Source: CAJBIL01 sp044359525 (GTDB taxonomy: Bacteria; Pseudomonadota; Gammaproteobacteria; Burkholderiales; Rhodocyclaceae). Taken from it: DNA of 18,618 nt. Below are positions 1-7,663 of the stretch, piece by piece. The stretch covers positions 1 to 18,618 of the forward strand of contig JBIKLY010000071.1 of NCBI GenBank assembly GCA_044359525.1. The letters are read 5' to 3'. Numbering within the stretch: the stretch's first letter is position 1; each line of letters starts with the position of its first letter. The notes beneath the pieces were generated by a model. The model searched no databases. It had not been told where the DNA came from and saw only the letters and a program-made list of their open reading frames with translations. The translations under genes were made by a program, and so were the position numbers.

Positions 1-57
1 ACCCAGGAGACGGCTGGTAACGAACGGCCAAATGGCGCCTCGCGGACACTGCATTGA
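1..57 (+). CDS. Possible 3' end of an upstream gene (partial)
   Basis: Frame 1 is open from the left edge to a TGA at 55-57, and the next gene's TTG start (54-56) would overlap that stop by four bases, an arrangement typical of coupled genes. Only about 18 codons are visible, so no family can be named. The alternative is that this is simply leader sequence; frames 2 and 3 give no better candidate. Confidence 0.3.
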   Translation, partial: TQETAGNERPNGASRTLH

Positions 58-1013
58 TCCGCTACCGCCCACCGAAGTGGCTTCCCGGTGGTCACGCCCA
101 AACCATCTACCCGCTGCTGATCAAACCCGCCCCCCTGCCCTACCGGCGCCAGCGCCAGGAAACACCAGACGGCGATTTCATCGACCTTGACTGGATCAAC
201 GTGGCTGACAACAACAGCCCGCTGCTCATCCTCTTTCACGGCCTCGAAGGCAGCGCCAACAGCCACTACGCGATTGCCCTGATGCGCGCCGTTGCGGCCA
301 TCGGCTGGAGTGGTGTCGTCGTGCATTTTCGCGGATGTTCCGGCGAACCCAATCGCCTGCCGCGCGCCTACCACTCGGGCGACAGCGCGGAGATCGACTG
401 GATTCTCAGGCAGATCCGGCAGGATTTCCCCGATCGACCGCGCTTCGCGGTGGGCGTTTCGCTCGGCGGCAACGCCCTTCTCAAATGGCTTGGCGAATAC
501 GAGCCCGAGGCAAGCGGCTGCATCCGCGCCGCCGCTGCAATCAGCGCACCACTCGACCTGACCGCCTGCGGCCACCACCTCGGGCGTGGCTTCAACCGGA
601 TTTATACAAACCATTTTCTGCGCTCGCTAAAGCGTAGTGCTGCCGCAAAACTGCAACACTATCCCGGTATATTTAACGAACGCCGCATGCGCGAGGCGAC
701 CAGTCTTTACGAGTTTGACGATGCCGTTACCGCACCACTGCACGGCTTTGCCAGTGCCGACGACTACTGGCTGCGCGCCTCAAGCAAGCCCTGGCTGGCC
801 GCCATCCGCCTGCCGGCGCTGGTACTCAACGCGCAGAATGATCCTTTTTTACCGGCCAGCGCCTTGCCGACGCCCGACCAGGCATCGGCCAGCGTCAAGC
901 TCGATTTTCCGCGCCAGGGCGGTCATGCCGGTTTTGTCACTGGCATCAACTTGCCAGGGCAGCTAGACTGGCTGCCGCAACGCATCCTGCATTTTTTTCA
1001 ACACGAGGTTTGA
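54..1013 (+). CDS. YheT-family alpha/beta hydrolase
   Basis: A 319-residue cytosolic alpha/beta hydrolase of the YheT/AB-hydrolase-4 group, putative esterases whose physiological substrate is generally unknown. Seen in the sequence: the family's N-terminal PPKWLPGGHAQT stretch (6-17), the oxyanion-region FHGLEG (61-66), the nucleophile elbow GVSLGG with Ser136, the acid Asp263 in NAQNDPF, and His291 in GGHAGF, so the catalytic triad is complete. The length is normal for the family. The start is TTG at 54; an in-frame stop at 18-20 and the lack of an in-frame ATG in between leave little room for another choice, although no strong ribosome site is visible. The next gene begins one base after its stop, suggesting co-transcription with the phosphomutase. 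Family assignment is secure; substrate is unknown. Confidence 0.9.
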   Translation: MIRYRPPKWLPGGHAQTIYPLLIKPAPLPYRRQRQETPDGDFIDLDWINVADNNSPLLILFHGLEGSANSHYAIALMRAVAAIGWSGVVVHFRGCSGEPNRLPRAYHSGDSAEIDWILRQIRQDFPDRPRFAVGVSLGGNALLKWLGEYEPEASGCIRAAAAISAPLDLTACGHHLGRGFNRIYTNHFLRSLKRSAAAKLQHYPGIFNERRMREATSLYEFDDAVTAPLHGFASADDYWLRASSKPWLAAIRLPALVLNAQNDPFLPASALPTPDQASASVKLDFPRQGGHAGFVTGINLPGQLDWLPQRILHFFQHEV

Positions 1014-1014
1014 A

Positions 1015-2394
1015 ATGAATACCCCACTGCCCGCCGAAATTTTCAAGGCCTACGACATCCGCGGCATTGTCGACAAATCGCTGACTGTCGACATCGTCCG
1101 CCGCATCGGCCACGGTCTCGGCTCGCTGGCTCGCGAACGCGGGCAAATGACGATTGCCATTGGTCGCGACGGCCGTCTGTCCGGCCCGGCGTTTGCCAGT
1201 GCACTGGCCGAAGGCATCTGCGCCGCCGGTGTCGACGTGATTGATGTCGGCTGCGTACCGACGCCGGTCACCTACTTCGCTGCGCACCACCTCGGCTGCC
1301 ACAGTTGCGTCTCGATCACCGGCAGCCACAACCCGCCGGACTACAACGGTTTGAAGATGGTGATCGGTGGCGAAACACTGGCCGGCGCTGCGATTCAGGC
1401 ACTCCGCCAGCGCATTGAAGACGGCCAGCTGAGCAGCGGACAAGGCGGCGTCAGCCACGCCGACGTGCGCGCTGCTTACCTTGAACGCATCCTTGCCGAC
1501 GTCAAGCTGGCGCGCCCGATGAAGATTGTCATCGACGCCGGCAACGGCGTCGCCGGCGGCATCGCGCCCGAGCTGTTCAAAAAGCTCGGATGTGAATTGA
1601 CCGAGCTTTTCTGCGAAGTCGATGGCACTTTCCCGAACCACCATCCCGACCCGTCGAAGCCGGAAAACCTGCTCGACGTGATCGCTGCCCTGAAAAACAC
1701 CGACGCCGAACTCGGTCTCGCCTTCGACGGCGATGGCGACCGTCTCGGTGTGGTGACCAAGGATGGCGAAATCATCTATCCGGATCGCCAGCTGATGCTC
1801 TTCGCCGCCGACGTCCTGTCGCGCTGCCCCGGCCAGCAGATCATCTACGACGTCAAATGCACGCGCCTGCTCGCGCCGTGGATTCGCCAGCACGGCGGCG
1901 AGCCGCTGATGTGGATGACCGGCCACGCGCTGATCAAGGCCAAGCTGAAGGAAACCGGCGCGCCGCTGGCCGGCGAAATGAGCGGCCACGTATTTTTCAA
2001 GGAGCGCTGGTTCGGTTTCGACGACGGTCTCTACGCCGGCGTTCGCCTGCTCGAAATTCTCTCGCGCTCGGCGGACCCGAGCGCAACGCTGAAAGCCCTG
2101 CCAAACAGCAGCTCGACCCCTGAACTGAACATCAAGATGAACGAGGGCGAGCCCTTCACGCTGCTCGACGACCTGCGGCGTGACGCGCGCTTCGAAGGCG
2201 CGCGCGAGATCATCACCATCGACGGCCTGCGCGTCGAATATGCCGACGGCTTTGGTCTGGCCCGCCCGTCGAACACAACGCCGGTCGTGGTGCTAAGATT
2301 CGAGGCAGATAATCAGGCCGCACTCGAACGCATCCAGTCCGATTTTCGTCGTGTGCTCAATACAGCACGACCGGGGCTGGCCTTGCCGTTCTGA
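1015..2394 (+). CDS. Phosphomannomutase/phosphoglucomutase (AlgC/ManB-like)
   Basis: A 459-residue alpha-D-phosphohexomutase that interconverts 1- and 6-phosphates of mannose and/or glucose, supplying precursors for nucleotide sugars, lipopolysaccharide and exopolysaccharide in the cytosol. All four domain signatures are present: YDIRG (13-17), the phosphoserine loop TGSHNP with catalytic Ser104, the magnesium loop DGDGDR (238-243), the sugar-specificity loop GEMSGH (320-325) and the phosphate-binding RPSNTTP (417-423). Length matches the bifunctional PMM/PGM enzymes (AlgC is about 460 residues). The GEMSGH loop fits dual mannose/glucose use, but specificity cannot be fixed by reading alone. 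ATG at 1015 follows a GAGG eight to eleven bases upstream and is one base past the preceding stop. It precedes the EAL-HDOD genes by 33 bases, a gap that allows co-transcription. Confidence 0.95.
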   Translation: MNTPLPAEIFKAYDIRGIVDKSLTVDIVRRIGHGLGSLARERGQMTIAIGRDGRLSGPAFASALAEGICAAGVDVIDVGCVPTPVTYFAAHHLGCHSCVSITGSHNPPDYNGLKMVIGGETLAGAAIQALRQRIEDGQLSSGQGGVSHADVRAAYLERILADVKLARPMKIVIDAGNGVAGGIAPELFKKLGCELTELFCEVDGTFPNHHPDPSKPENLLDVIAALKNTDAELGLAFDGDGDRLGVVTKDGEIIYPDRQLMLFAADVLSRCPGQQIIYDVKCTRLLAPWIRQHGGEPLMWMTGHALIKAKLKETGAPLAGEMSGHVFFKERWFGFDDGLYAGVRLLEILSRSADPSATLKALPNSSSTPELNIKMNEGEPFTLLDDLRRDARFEGAREIITIDGLRVEYADGFGLARPSNTTPVVVLRFEADNQAALERIQSDFRRVLNTARPGLALPF

Positions 2395-2427
2395 ACCGGC
2401 GCTGCTGAACGCCCAGAGGGATACACC

Positions 2428-3711
2428 ATGTCCGACCTTGACCCGCAGGAAGTCTTCATCGGCCGCCAGCCGATTCTCGACCGCAACCGGCAGACCTTCG
2501 CCTACGACCTGCTGTTTCGCAGCAACGGCGTAGGCGGTGAAAACTTTGCCCATTTCGTCGACGGGACACAGGCCAGCGCGACCGTCGCCGCCAATGCCTT
2601 CACCGAGTTTTCAGTTGCCGATGCGCTCGGCCCGTATCAGGGCTTCATCAAGGTCGACCGCGAGTTCCTGTTCAGCGACCTGATCGATGCACTGCCGCCG
2701 CAGTCGGTAATTCTCGAGCTTCTCGAAACCGTCGAACCCTCACCCGAAGTTCTGCAGCGTTGCGCAAAACTGCAAACGGCCGGCTATATTCTCGCCACTA
2801 AAGGGAATACGCAGACGCTGGCGCAATACCGCGACTTGCTGGCGCTCGTCGAAATCATCAAGGTCGATATCAGCCGGATAACGCCGGAAGTGCTAAGTGC
2901 ACTAATTAACCAATTAAACCCGCTGGGCAAGGAACTGCTCGCCGAAAAAGTGGAAACCAGCGAACAGATGCAGCGCTGCCACGATCTCGGTTTTGATTTC
3001 TTTCAGGGCTACCATTTTGCCCACCCCACCATAATTTCGGGCAAACGCCTGCACAGCCCGCAACTTGCCCTGCTACGTCTGCTTACCCTGCTCATCCAGG
3101 ACGCCGACACCACCGAAATCGAAAAGCAGCTGAAACAGGAGCCGGTGCTCACCGTCAATCTGCTGCGCCTGACCAACTCGGCCAGCAGCGGCCTGTCGAC
3201 CCGCATCACGTCGCTACGCCACGCCATCTCGGTGCTTGGCCGTCAGCAATTGATGCGCTGGCTGCAACTGCTGCTCTACACCGGCGGCGCCAGCAACGCA
3301 TCAACCAACAACCCCCTGCTGCAACTGGCCGCCACGCGGGGCCGGATGATGGAACTGCTTGCCGAAGGGCTGCACACCGAAAACCGGAAAGACCGTGACT
3401 TCGTCGATCAGGCATTCATGACCGGCATTCTCTCGCTGATGCCGGTACTGCTTGGCATCAGCATCGCCGAGGTGCTCGCCCAGCTACCGCTCGCCGACCG
3501 CGTACAACTCGCGCTCACCGAACACGGCGGCGCACTGGGCCGACTACTGGCGCTGGTCGAAACTACCGAGCACGACACACCGGTCTCCGAACAGGCACTG
3601 CAAGGGCTTCCCGGGATCGATATCCGGTTTCTCAACAGCTGCGTGACCCAGGCCCTGTCGTGGGCCAACAACCTGGATCGGGAACAATCCTGCCCCCCCG
3701 TTACCGGATAG
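2428..3711 (+). CDS. EAL-HDOD protein, copy 1 (degenerate EAL domain)
   Basis: A 427-residue cytosolic signalling protein with an N-terminal EAL-like domain (about 8-205) and a C-terminal HDOD domain (about 205-400), the YuxH/CdgJ architecture. No signal peptide or membrane segment is seen. EAL landmarks: YDLLFR (26-31, Glu replaced by Asp27), Lys75 where catalytic EAL domains have Asn, Glu97 kept, Lys125-Gly126 in place of the Asp-Asp metal pair, Lys145 kept in IKVDIS, AEKVET (172-177) and QGY (193-195) kept. Losing the Asp pair and the Asn makes c-di-GMP hydrolysis unlikely (inference from family knowledge), so a binding or protein-interaction role is more probable. HDOD hallmarks include LLRLTNSASSG (245-255) and the SLRHAI block (262-267). 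ATG 2428 has GAGGG (2416-2420) upstream. Its closest relative in the window is copy 2, four bases downstream. Confidence 0.92.
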   Translation: MSDLDPQEVFIGRQPILDRNRQTFAYDLLFRSNGVGGENFAHFVDGTQASATVAANAFTEFSVADALGPYQGFIKVDREFLFSDLIDALPPQSVILELLETVEPSPEVLQRCAKLQTAGYILATKGNTQTLAQYRDLLALVEIIKVDISRITPEVLSALINQLNPLGKELLAEKVETSEQMQRCHDLGFDFFQGYHFAHPTIISGKRLHSPQLALLRLLTLLIQDADTTEIEKQLKQEPVLTVNLLRLTNSASSGLSTRITSLRHAISVLGRQQLMRWLQLLLYTGGASNASTNNPLLQLAATRGRMMELLAEGLHTENRKDRDFVDQAFMTGILSLMPVLLGISIAEVLAQLPLADRVQLALTEHGGALGRLLALVETTEHDTPVSEQALQGLPGIDIRFLNSCVTQALSWANNLDREQSCPPVTG

Positions 3712-3715
3712 CACA

Positions 3716-4969
3716 ATGCCTGAAATCTTTCTGGGACGTCAGCCAATTCTTGGTCGTGAGCAACAGCTGCTCGCCTATGAATTGCTTTTTCGCAATGGCC
3801 TGATCACCACCGGTAACCGCGCCGATATTCTCGACGCGACGCAGGCGACAGCCAGCGTCATCGCCAATGCCTTTACCGAGTTCTCAATCGGCGATGCAAT
3901 CGGCCCGTTCCGCGCATTCATCAACGTCGATCACGAGTTTCTGTTCAGTGACCTGATCGAGGTATTGCCCAAAGAAATGGTCGTCCTGGAAATTCTCGAA
4001 TCGGTTGATCCGACCCACGACGTGATCGAACGCTGCCAGCAGCTGTGCGCCCGCGGATACACGCTCGCCGTGGACGACGTCATCGAAGCCAGCGAAGCCT
4101 ATCTGCACCTGCTCCGGCTGGCCGAAATCATCAAGATCGACATCCAGAACGTCGACCCCGGCAAGCTACCCGCACTGGTTGCCCAGCTCAAGCCGCTCGG
4201 CAAAAAACTGCTCGCTGAAAAAGTGGAGACCGGCGACCAGATGGCGCTCTGCCTCAAGCTCGGCTTTGACCTGTTCCAGGGCTATTTCTTTGCCAAGCCG
4301 ACGATCATTGCCGGCAAGAAACTCAACCCCTCGCAGCTGGCCCTGATGCGCCTGCTCGGTCTGCTCATGGAAGACGCCGAGACCAGCGCCGTCGAACAGG
4401 CCTTCAAGCTGGAGCCCGGCCTGACCATCAACATGCTGCGCCTGACCAACTCGGCAAGCAGCGGCCTCGCGACCAAAATCACCTCGCTGCGCCACGCCAT
4501 CACCCTGCTCGGGCGGCGCCAGTTGCAGCGCTGGGTGCAACTGCTGATCTACACCAACCCCAAAGGCGAAGCACAATCGGTCAATCCCCTGCTCCAGCTG
4601 GCGGCGACACGCGGGCGGCTGATGGAGCTGCTGGCCGAACGTCTGCAAGCCAGAAACCGCGAGTTCGCTGACCACGCCTTCATCGTCGGCATCATGTCGC
4701 TGATGCCCACCCTGCTTGGCGTAACCATGCCAGAGATTCTCGCGCAGCTGCCGGTCGCACAGCGCGTCAAAAACGCGCTCGACGATTACAGCGGCCAGCA
4801 TGGCGAACTCTTGCGTCTGGTGGAAGCCACCGAGCAATCCGACCTGCTGGTCACCGAAGAAGCCCTGCGTCAGCTTACCGGCGGCAGCACGCTCAATGCA
4901 CAATTCATCAGCAACTGCATCGCCCAGGCGCTGACCTGGGCGAACAACCTCGGCCAGCCAAGCGACTAA
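3716..4969 (+). CDS. EAL-HDOD protein, copy 2 (EAL residues largely intact)
   Basis: A 417-residue EAL (about 4-200) plus HDOD (about 200-400) protein. Unlike its neighbours, it keeps the positions used in catalytic EAL domains: Glu22 and Arg26 in YELLFR, Asn70 in FINV, Glu92 in VLEILE, Asp120-Asp121, Lys140 in IKID, Glu168 and Glu171 in AEKVET, and Gln188 in QGYFF. The loop after the Asp pair is not the canonical FGTGYSS, as is usual in EAL-HDOD proteins. It is therefore the best candidate for a real c-di-GMP phosphodiesterase in the set, though activity is inferred. The HDOD part (LLRLTNSASSG, SLRHAITLLGRRQL) closely resembles copies 1 and 3. The ATG lies four bases after copy 1's stop with only a weak GGA-like ribosome site, suggesting translation coupled to copy 1. 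Confidence 0.92.
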   Translation: MPEIFLGRQPILGREQQLLAYELLFRNGLITTGNRADILDATQATASVIANAFTEFSIGDAIGPFRAFINVDHEFLFSDLIEVLPKEMVVLEILESVDPTHDVIERCQQLCARGYTLAVDDVIEASEAYLHLLRLAEIIKIDIQNVDPGKLPALVAQLKPLGKKLLAEKVETGDQMALCLKLGFDLFQGYFFAKPTIIAGKKLNPSQLALMRLLGLLMEDAETSAVEQAFKLEPGLTINMLRLTNSASSGLATKITSLRHAITLLGRRQLQRWVQLLIYTNPKGEAQSVNPLLQLAATRGRLMELLAERLQARNREFADHAFIVGIMSLMPTLLGVTMPEILAQLPVAQRVKNALDDYSGQHGELLRLVEATEQSDLLVTEEALRQLTGGSTLNAQFISNCIAQALTWANNLGQPSD

Positions 4970-4994
4970 ACATACCCTGCAGGGCAAGCAATTC

Positions 4995-6251
4995 ATGACC
5001 AACGCGTATCTCAACGAAACTTTTCTCACCCGCCAGCCCATCGTCGACCAACAGGAAGCCCTGACCGGCTACGAACTGCAGTTTCGCAGCAGCAACGACA
5101 AGCCGAATGCCGGCGAAGGATGCAGTGGTGCAGCCGCGCTGGTCTGTGCCGCCTACGCCGAACTCGGCATGCGCAGTGCCCTCGGCAGCAACCGCGCCTT
5201 CATCTGCGTCAGCACCGACTTCCTGCATGACGATGCAATCGAACTGCTGCCGCCCGACGGCGTCGTCATTGCACTATCGCTCGACACTGCGCCGGACGAA
5301 CTGACGCTAAGCCGTTGCCGCACCCTGCGCGACCGTGGCTACGCGCTCGCACTGGCCGGCTACAGCGGGCTCGACGCGCGCAGCACGCCACTGCTGTCCA
5401 TCCTCGACATCGTAAAGATCGACATACGGCGCTTCGATGAAGCAACGCTCGATCAACTGGCCGGATCGCTGCGCCGCCTGCCGCTCAAATTGCTGGCCGA
5501 AGGCGTCGACACGCGAGCGCAGATGGAAAGTTGTCGCCAGATCGGTTTCCAGCTGTTTCAGGGGCGTTTTTTCGCCCAGGCAGAAATCATCAGCGGCCGC
5601 CGGCTTTCGGCCACCCAGAGCGGCCTGATCCGCCTGATCAACCTCGCCAGCCGCGACGCCGACAGTCTCGCCATCGAAGCGGCATTCAAAAGCGAACCGG
5701 CGCTGACGCTCAACCTGCTGCGCATCGTCAACTCGGTTGGCATGAGCGGCAACCGCTTCGGTCAGAAAATCAGCTCACTGCGCCACGCCATCACCCTGCT
5801 CGGTCGCCGCCAGCTGCAGCGCTGGCTGCAATTGCTGCTGATGACACCGGACGGCGACAGCGCCGATCTTTCCCGCTCACCGTTGCTACAGGTTGCCGCA
5901 CTGCGCGGGCGGATGATGGAACTGCTGGTCGAGCGCTGTTATCCGCGCGACCGCAAACTGGCCGACCTGGCTTTCATCACCGGCATCATGTCGATGATGC
6001 CGGTGGCGCTCGGCCTGCCGATCAACGAAATCCTCGAACAGATCGCCCTAGAACCCGAGGTCATGCAGGCGCTGTGCGCGCACGAAGGCGCCCTCGGACA
6101 GACGCTGGCGCTGCTCGAATGTTTCGACGGCGAAGACGCGGCCGGCTGCGATGCGCTGCTCGCAGATCTCAGCGCAGCAGAGATCGACCGCGCCACACTG
6201 AATGCCTGCCTGGCTGAAGCGCTGCGCTGGATCAACGCTGGCAGCGAGTAG
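4995..6251 (+). CDS. EAL-HDOD protein, copy 3 (most divergent, degenerate EAL)
   Basis: A 418-residue EAL (about 9-205) plus HDOD (about 205-405) protein, the most divergent of the three. Glu27 and Arg31 of YELQFR remain, but Asn is Cys71, the second catalytic Glu is Ala93, the Asp pair is Ala121-Gly122, AEGVET reads AEGVDT (168-173), and QGY reads QGR (189-191). Catalysis is very unlikely; the fold appears intact with no frameshift, so it is probably a maintained pseudo-enzyme or scaffold (inference). The HDOD block SLRHAITLLGRRQLQRW is almost identical to that of copy 2. ATG 4995 is preceded by an AGGG-type site about ten bases upstream and follows copy 2 by 25 bases. It is the last gene of the run; no T-tailed terminator is evident directly after it. 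Confidence 0.9.
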   Translation: MTNAYLNETFLTRQPIVDQQEALTGYELQFRSSNDKPNAGEGCSGAAALVCAAYAELGMRSALGSNRAFICVSTDFLHDDAIELLPPDGVVIALSLDTAPDELTLSRCRTLRDRGYALALAGYSGLDARSTPLLSILDIVKIDIRRFDEATLDQLAGSLRRLPLKLLAEGVDTRAQMESCRQIGFQLFQGRFFAQAEIISGRRLSATQSGLIRLINLASRDADSLAIEAAFKSEPALTLNLLRIVNSVGMSGNRFGQKISSLRHAITLLGRRQLQRWLQLLLMTPDGDSADLSRSPLLQVAALRGRMMELLVERCYPRDRKLADLAFITGIMSMMPVALGLPINEILEQIALEPEVMQALCAHEGALGQTLALLECFDGEDAAGCDALLADLSAAEIDRATLNACLAEALRWINAGSE

Positions 6252-6418
6252 CCACCAAGCTATTGATTCTGGCTGTCTGCACCCCGCCTCCTGAGTGGTA
6301 AGAGGCCATGGCGTCCGTCCGGCCGACTCAGCTCGGCACAACTACGCAGATTTCAGATTGAGTCGTCATGTTCAGGGGCGACGTGACATGGTTGCTCAAA
6401 AAAGAATGTGAAGCTGAC

Positions 6419-6442
6419 CCTTTTAGCTGCCCTTTTAGCTGC
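6419..6442. repeat. Perfect tandem duplication of a 12-mer
   Basis: CCTTTTAGCTGC occurs at 6419-6430 and again immediately at 6431-6442. A third AGCTG lies just before, at 6412-6416. It sits in non-coding sequence after the EAL-HDOD run. It could be slippage or part of an excised element; function unknown. Confidence 0.8.
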
Positions 6443-6520
6443 CATTACATAGCCCCCTAAATCAAGCCGCCATAACTAGCGAAGAAGACATCCAAGAAAA
6501 CAAAAGAACCGAACAAGATA

Positions 6521-6545
6521 AAGGCCGGAGCCAAGCCCCGGCCTT
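6521..6545. terminator. Perfect 8-bp GC-rich hairpin, possible terminator
   Basis: AAGGCCGG (6521-6528) and CCGGCCTT (6538-6545) form a perfect stem around a nine-base loop. The + strand has no T tract after it; on the reverse strand the stem is followed by TTATCTTG, a weak tail. It could be a weak terminator or a structural remnant of an inserted element. Confidence 0.4.
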
Positions 6546-6795
6546 GAAGTGACGCTACTTCTACTTGTTATCTCGGCAAGCTACGGAAATGGGTGCATAC
6601 ATGCTCCCATTTGCCAAAGCGAAAACGAGGGTATGAGATTATGCGAATAATCTTCGGCCCCATGATTTCGGCTCCTTATCAATGCAGGACTCCTTGACAC
6701 CAGCCACCTTGCATCCCACAATGCCTGCGCAACCAAGTCATTGGGTCAAAGTAGTTCCTGGCCCCCCTTCGGACGGTCCTTTTGTCCTGGGAGAT

Positions 6796-6834
6796 AAAGC
6801 CCATCACAGCGCCAACTGTGCTGGGCTTTTTCTT
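6796..6834 (+). terminator. Strong intrinsic terminator, probably bidirectional
   Basis: AAAGCCCA (6796-6803) pairs with TGGGCTTT (6822-6829); after one T/C mismatch, CACAG (6805-6809) pairs with CTGTG (6816-6820) around a CGCCAA loop. A TTTTTCTT run follows on the + strand. The stem begins five bases past the stop of the reverse-strand gene at 6839, and read in that direction the stem ends in TTT, so it can also end that gene. What + strand transcript it would end is unclear: possibly read-through from the EAL-HDOD run, or an unrecognised small RNA. Confidence 0.75.
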
Positions 6835-6838
6835 ATTG

Positions 6839-7633
6839 CTAGAGACCTTCTTCATCGTCTGTAATTAAGAACTCTAGCTGTGCGATTAAACGGCGCTTGT
6901 CGGCAGAATAGAACGGGCTGGGGATAATCAGCCATGCCCGACGCCCTCCCGCAAGTCTTACCGGAATTCGGTCGCTTTCCGTGTCGAAATCAGCCTCTCT
7001 GTCTACGGTTCGTGCAACCTTGTTGCTATCAGCTTTTCCACTTCCTTCTTCCGCATTGTCCTGCGCTCTATCGCCCTCACGAATTGTCGTAACAGGTGCA
7101 GCAGCCCTCGGCGAGATGCTCGTTTCTTCCGATGGTACCGGTGACCCCTCGATTGGCTGCTGAATTTGGTTCTTGACATAGCTTACCGACCCAACGAATG
7201 CTGCTAGGTACTCGTCAGCACTTGTCGGGCTGAAGCCTTTTTGGATGAACTCGTACTTGATTGACGCATCCGACGGGAGCCTCTCTTGATATTTCTCCAG
7301 CAGTTCGGCATAGAGCGGTGGGGTGTGGAGCCACTTCAGCAGCAACTCTCCTTGAAGCTCTTCGGAAGGCGAATACTTATACTCTTCCACGCTCTTCGTA
7401 ACCGCGAGCATACCTTCTTGTGGTCGTTCAACTAGGCCGTAGTATCTGAGACTAGCCAGCGCTTGTTTGGCCGCACCGTTTTCGGCCGACTTATAACCGA
7501 GGTGAACGGCCACGATGTCGGCCGTAGCTGGATGCCTCCCTTCCTTGTCGTACACTCTCATTGCGCGCTCTAAAGCTTCGTTGAGCGGCATTGTTGGAGC
7601 CCGAGGGCTCCGCTTTCTCAAGATTATGGCCAT
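6839..7633 (-). CDS. Hypothetical protein with N-terminal winged-helix-like domain
   Basis: A 264-residue soluble protein of unknown function. The N-terminus (about 8-80: start SPRAPTMPLNEALERAM, then LGYKSAENGAA, then LRYYGLVE) resembles the winged-helix-like domain seen in uncharacterised proteins that often occur in mobile or defence-associated regions; this is pattern recognition, not a search result. Residues 85-155 look helical, 156-222 are polar, low in complexity and probably disordered, and 223-260 form a compact C-terminal piece (RIPVRLAGGRRAWLIIP, then a DKRRLIAQL helix). ATG 7633 is chosen because AAAGGA lies seven bases upstream; a 15-residue upstream extension is open but lacks support. 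Base composition is lower in GC than both neighbours, and the gene stands alone, suggesting acquisition by transfer. A transcriptional regulator is possible, but no function is claimed. Confidence 0.8.
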   Translation of the reverse strand: MAIILRKRSPRAPTMPLNEALERAMRVYDKEGRHPATADIVAVHLGYKSAENGAAKQALASLRYYGLVERPQEGMLAVTKSVEEYKYSPSEELQGELLLKWLHTPPLYAELLEKYQERLPSDASIKYEFIQKGFSPTSADEYLAAFVGSVSYVKNQIQQPIEGSPVPSEETSISPRAAAPVTTIREGDRAQDNAEEGSGKADSNKVARTVDREADFDTESDRIPVRLAGGRRAWLIIPSPFYSADKRRLIAQLEFLITDDEEGL

Positions 7634-7663
7634 GTCCGAGTCCTTTCCTTCACAGTTTGACGG

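Larger units (their letters stand above)
6252..6838. other. Gene-poor, AT-richer intergenic stretch
   Basis: A stretch of 587 bases between copy 3 of the EAL-HDOD genes and the reverse-strand unknown gene. No convincing protein gene is seen; the only sizeable frame (6682-6864) lacks a ribosome site and runs through a terminator. Base composition is clearly lower in GC than the flanks from about 6360 onward. It holds a tandem 12-bp duplication (6419-6442), a perfect 8-bp hairpin (6521-6545) and a strong intrinsic terminator (6796-6834). The mix of small repeats and hairpins without genes looks like the scar of one or more mobile elements, but no transposase remnant or terminal repeats could be recognised. 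Confidence 0.6.

Noticed and set aside
946..1989. Long reverse-strand open frame (347 codons) opposite the hydrolase end and the phosphomutase gene
   Set aside because: It is antisense to clear genes, has no family features or ribosome site, and such frames are common opposite GC-rich genes.
4166..5041. Reverse-strand open frame (291 codons) opposite EAL-HDOD copies 2 and 3
   Set aside because: It mirrors the codon pattern of the real genes and spans a gene boundary; the protein is low-complexity Gln/Gly/Leu-rich without recognisable motifs.
6682..6864. 60-codon + strand frame in the intergenic stretch
   Set aside because: There is no ribosome site, it passes through a strong terminator and it overlaps the end of the reverse-strand gene.
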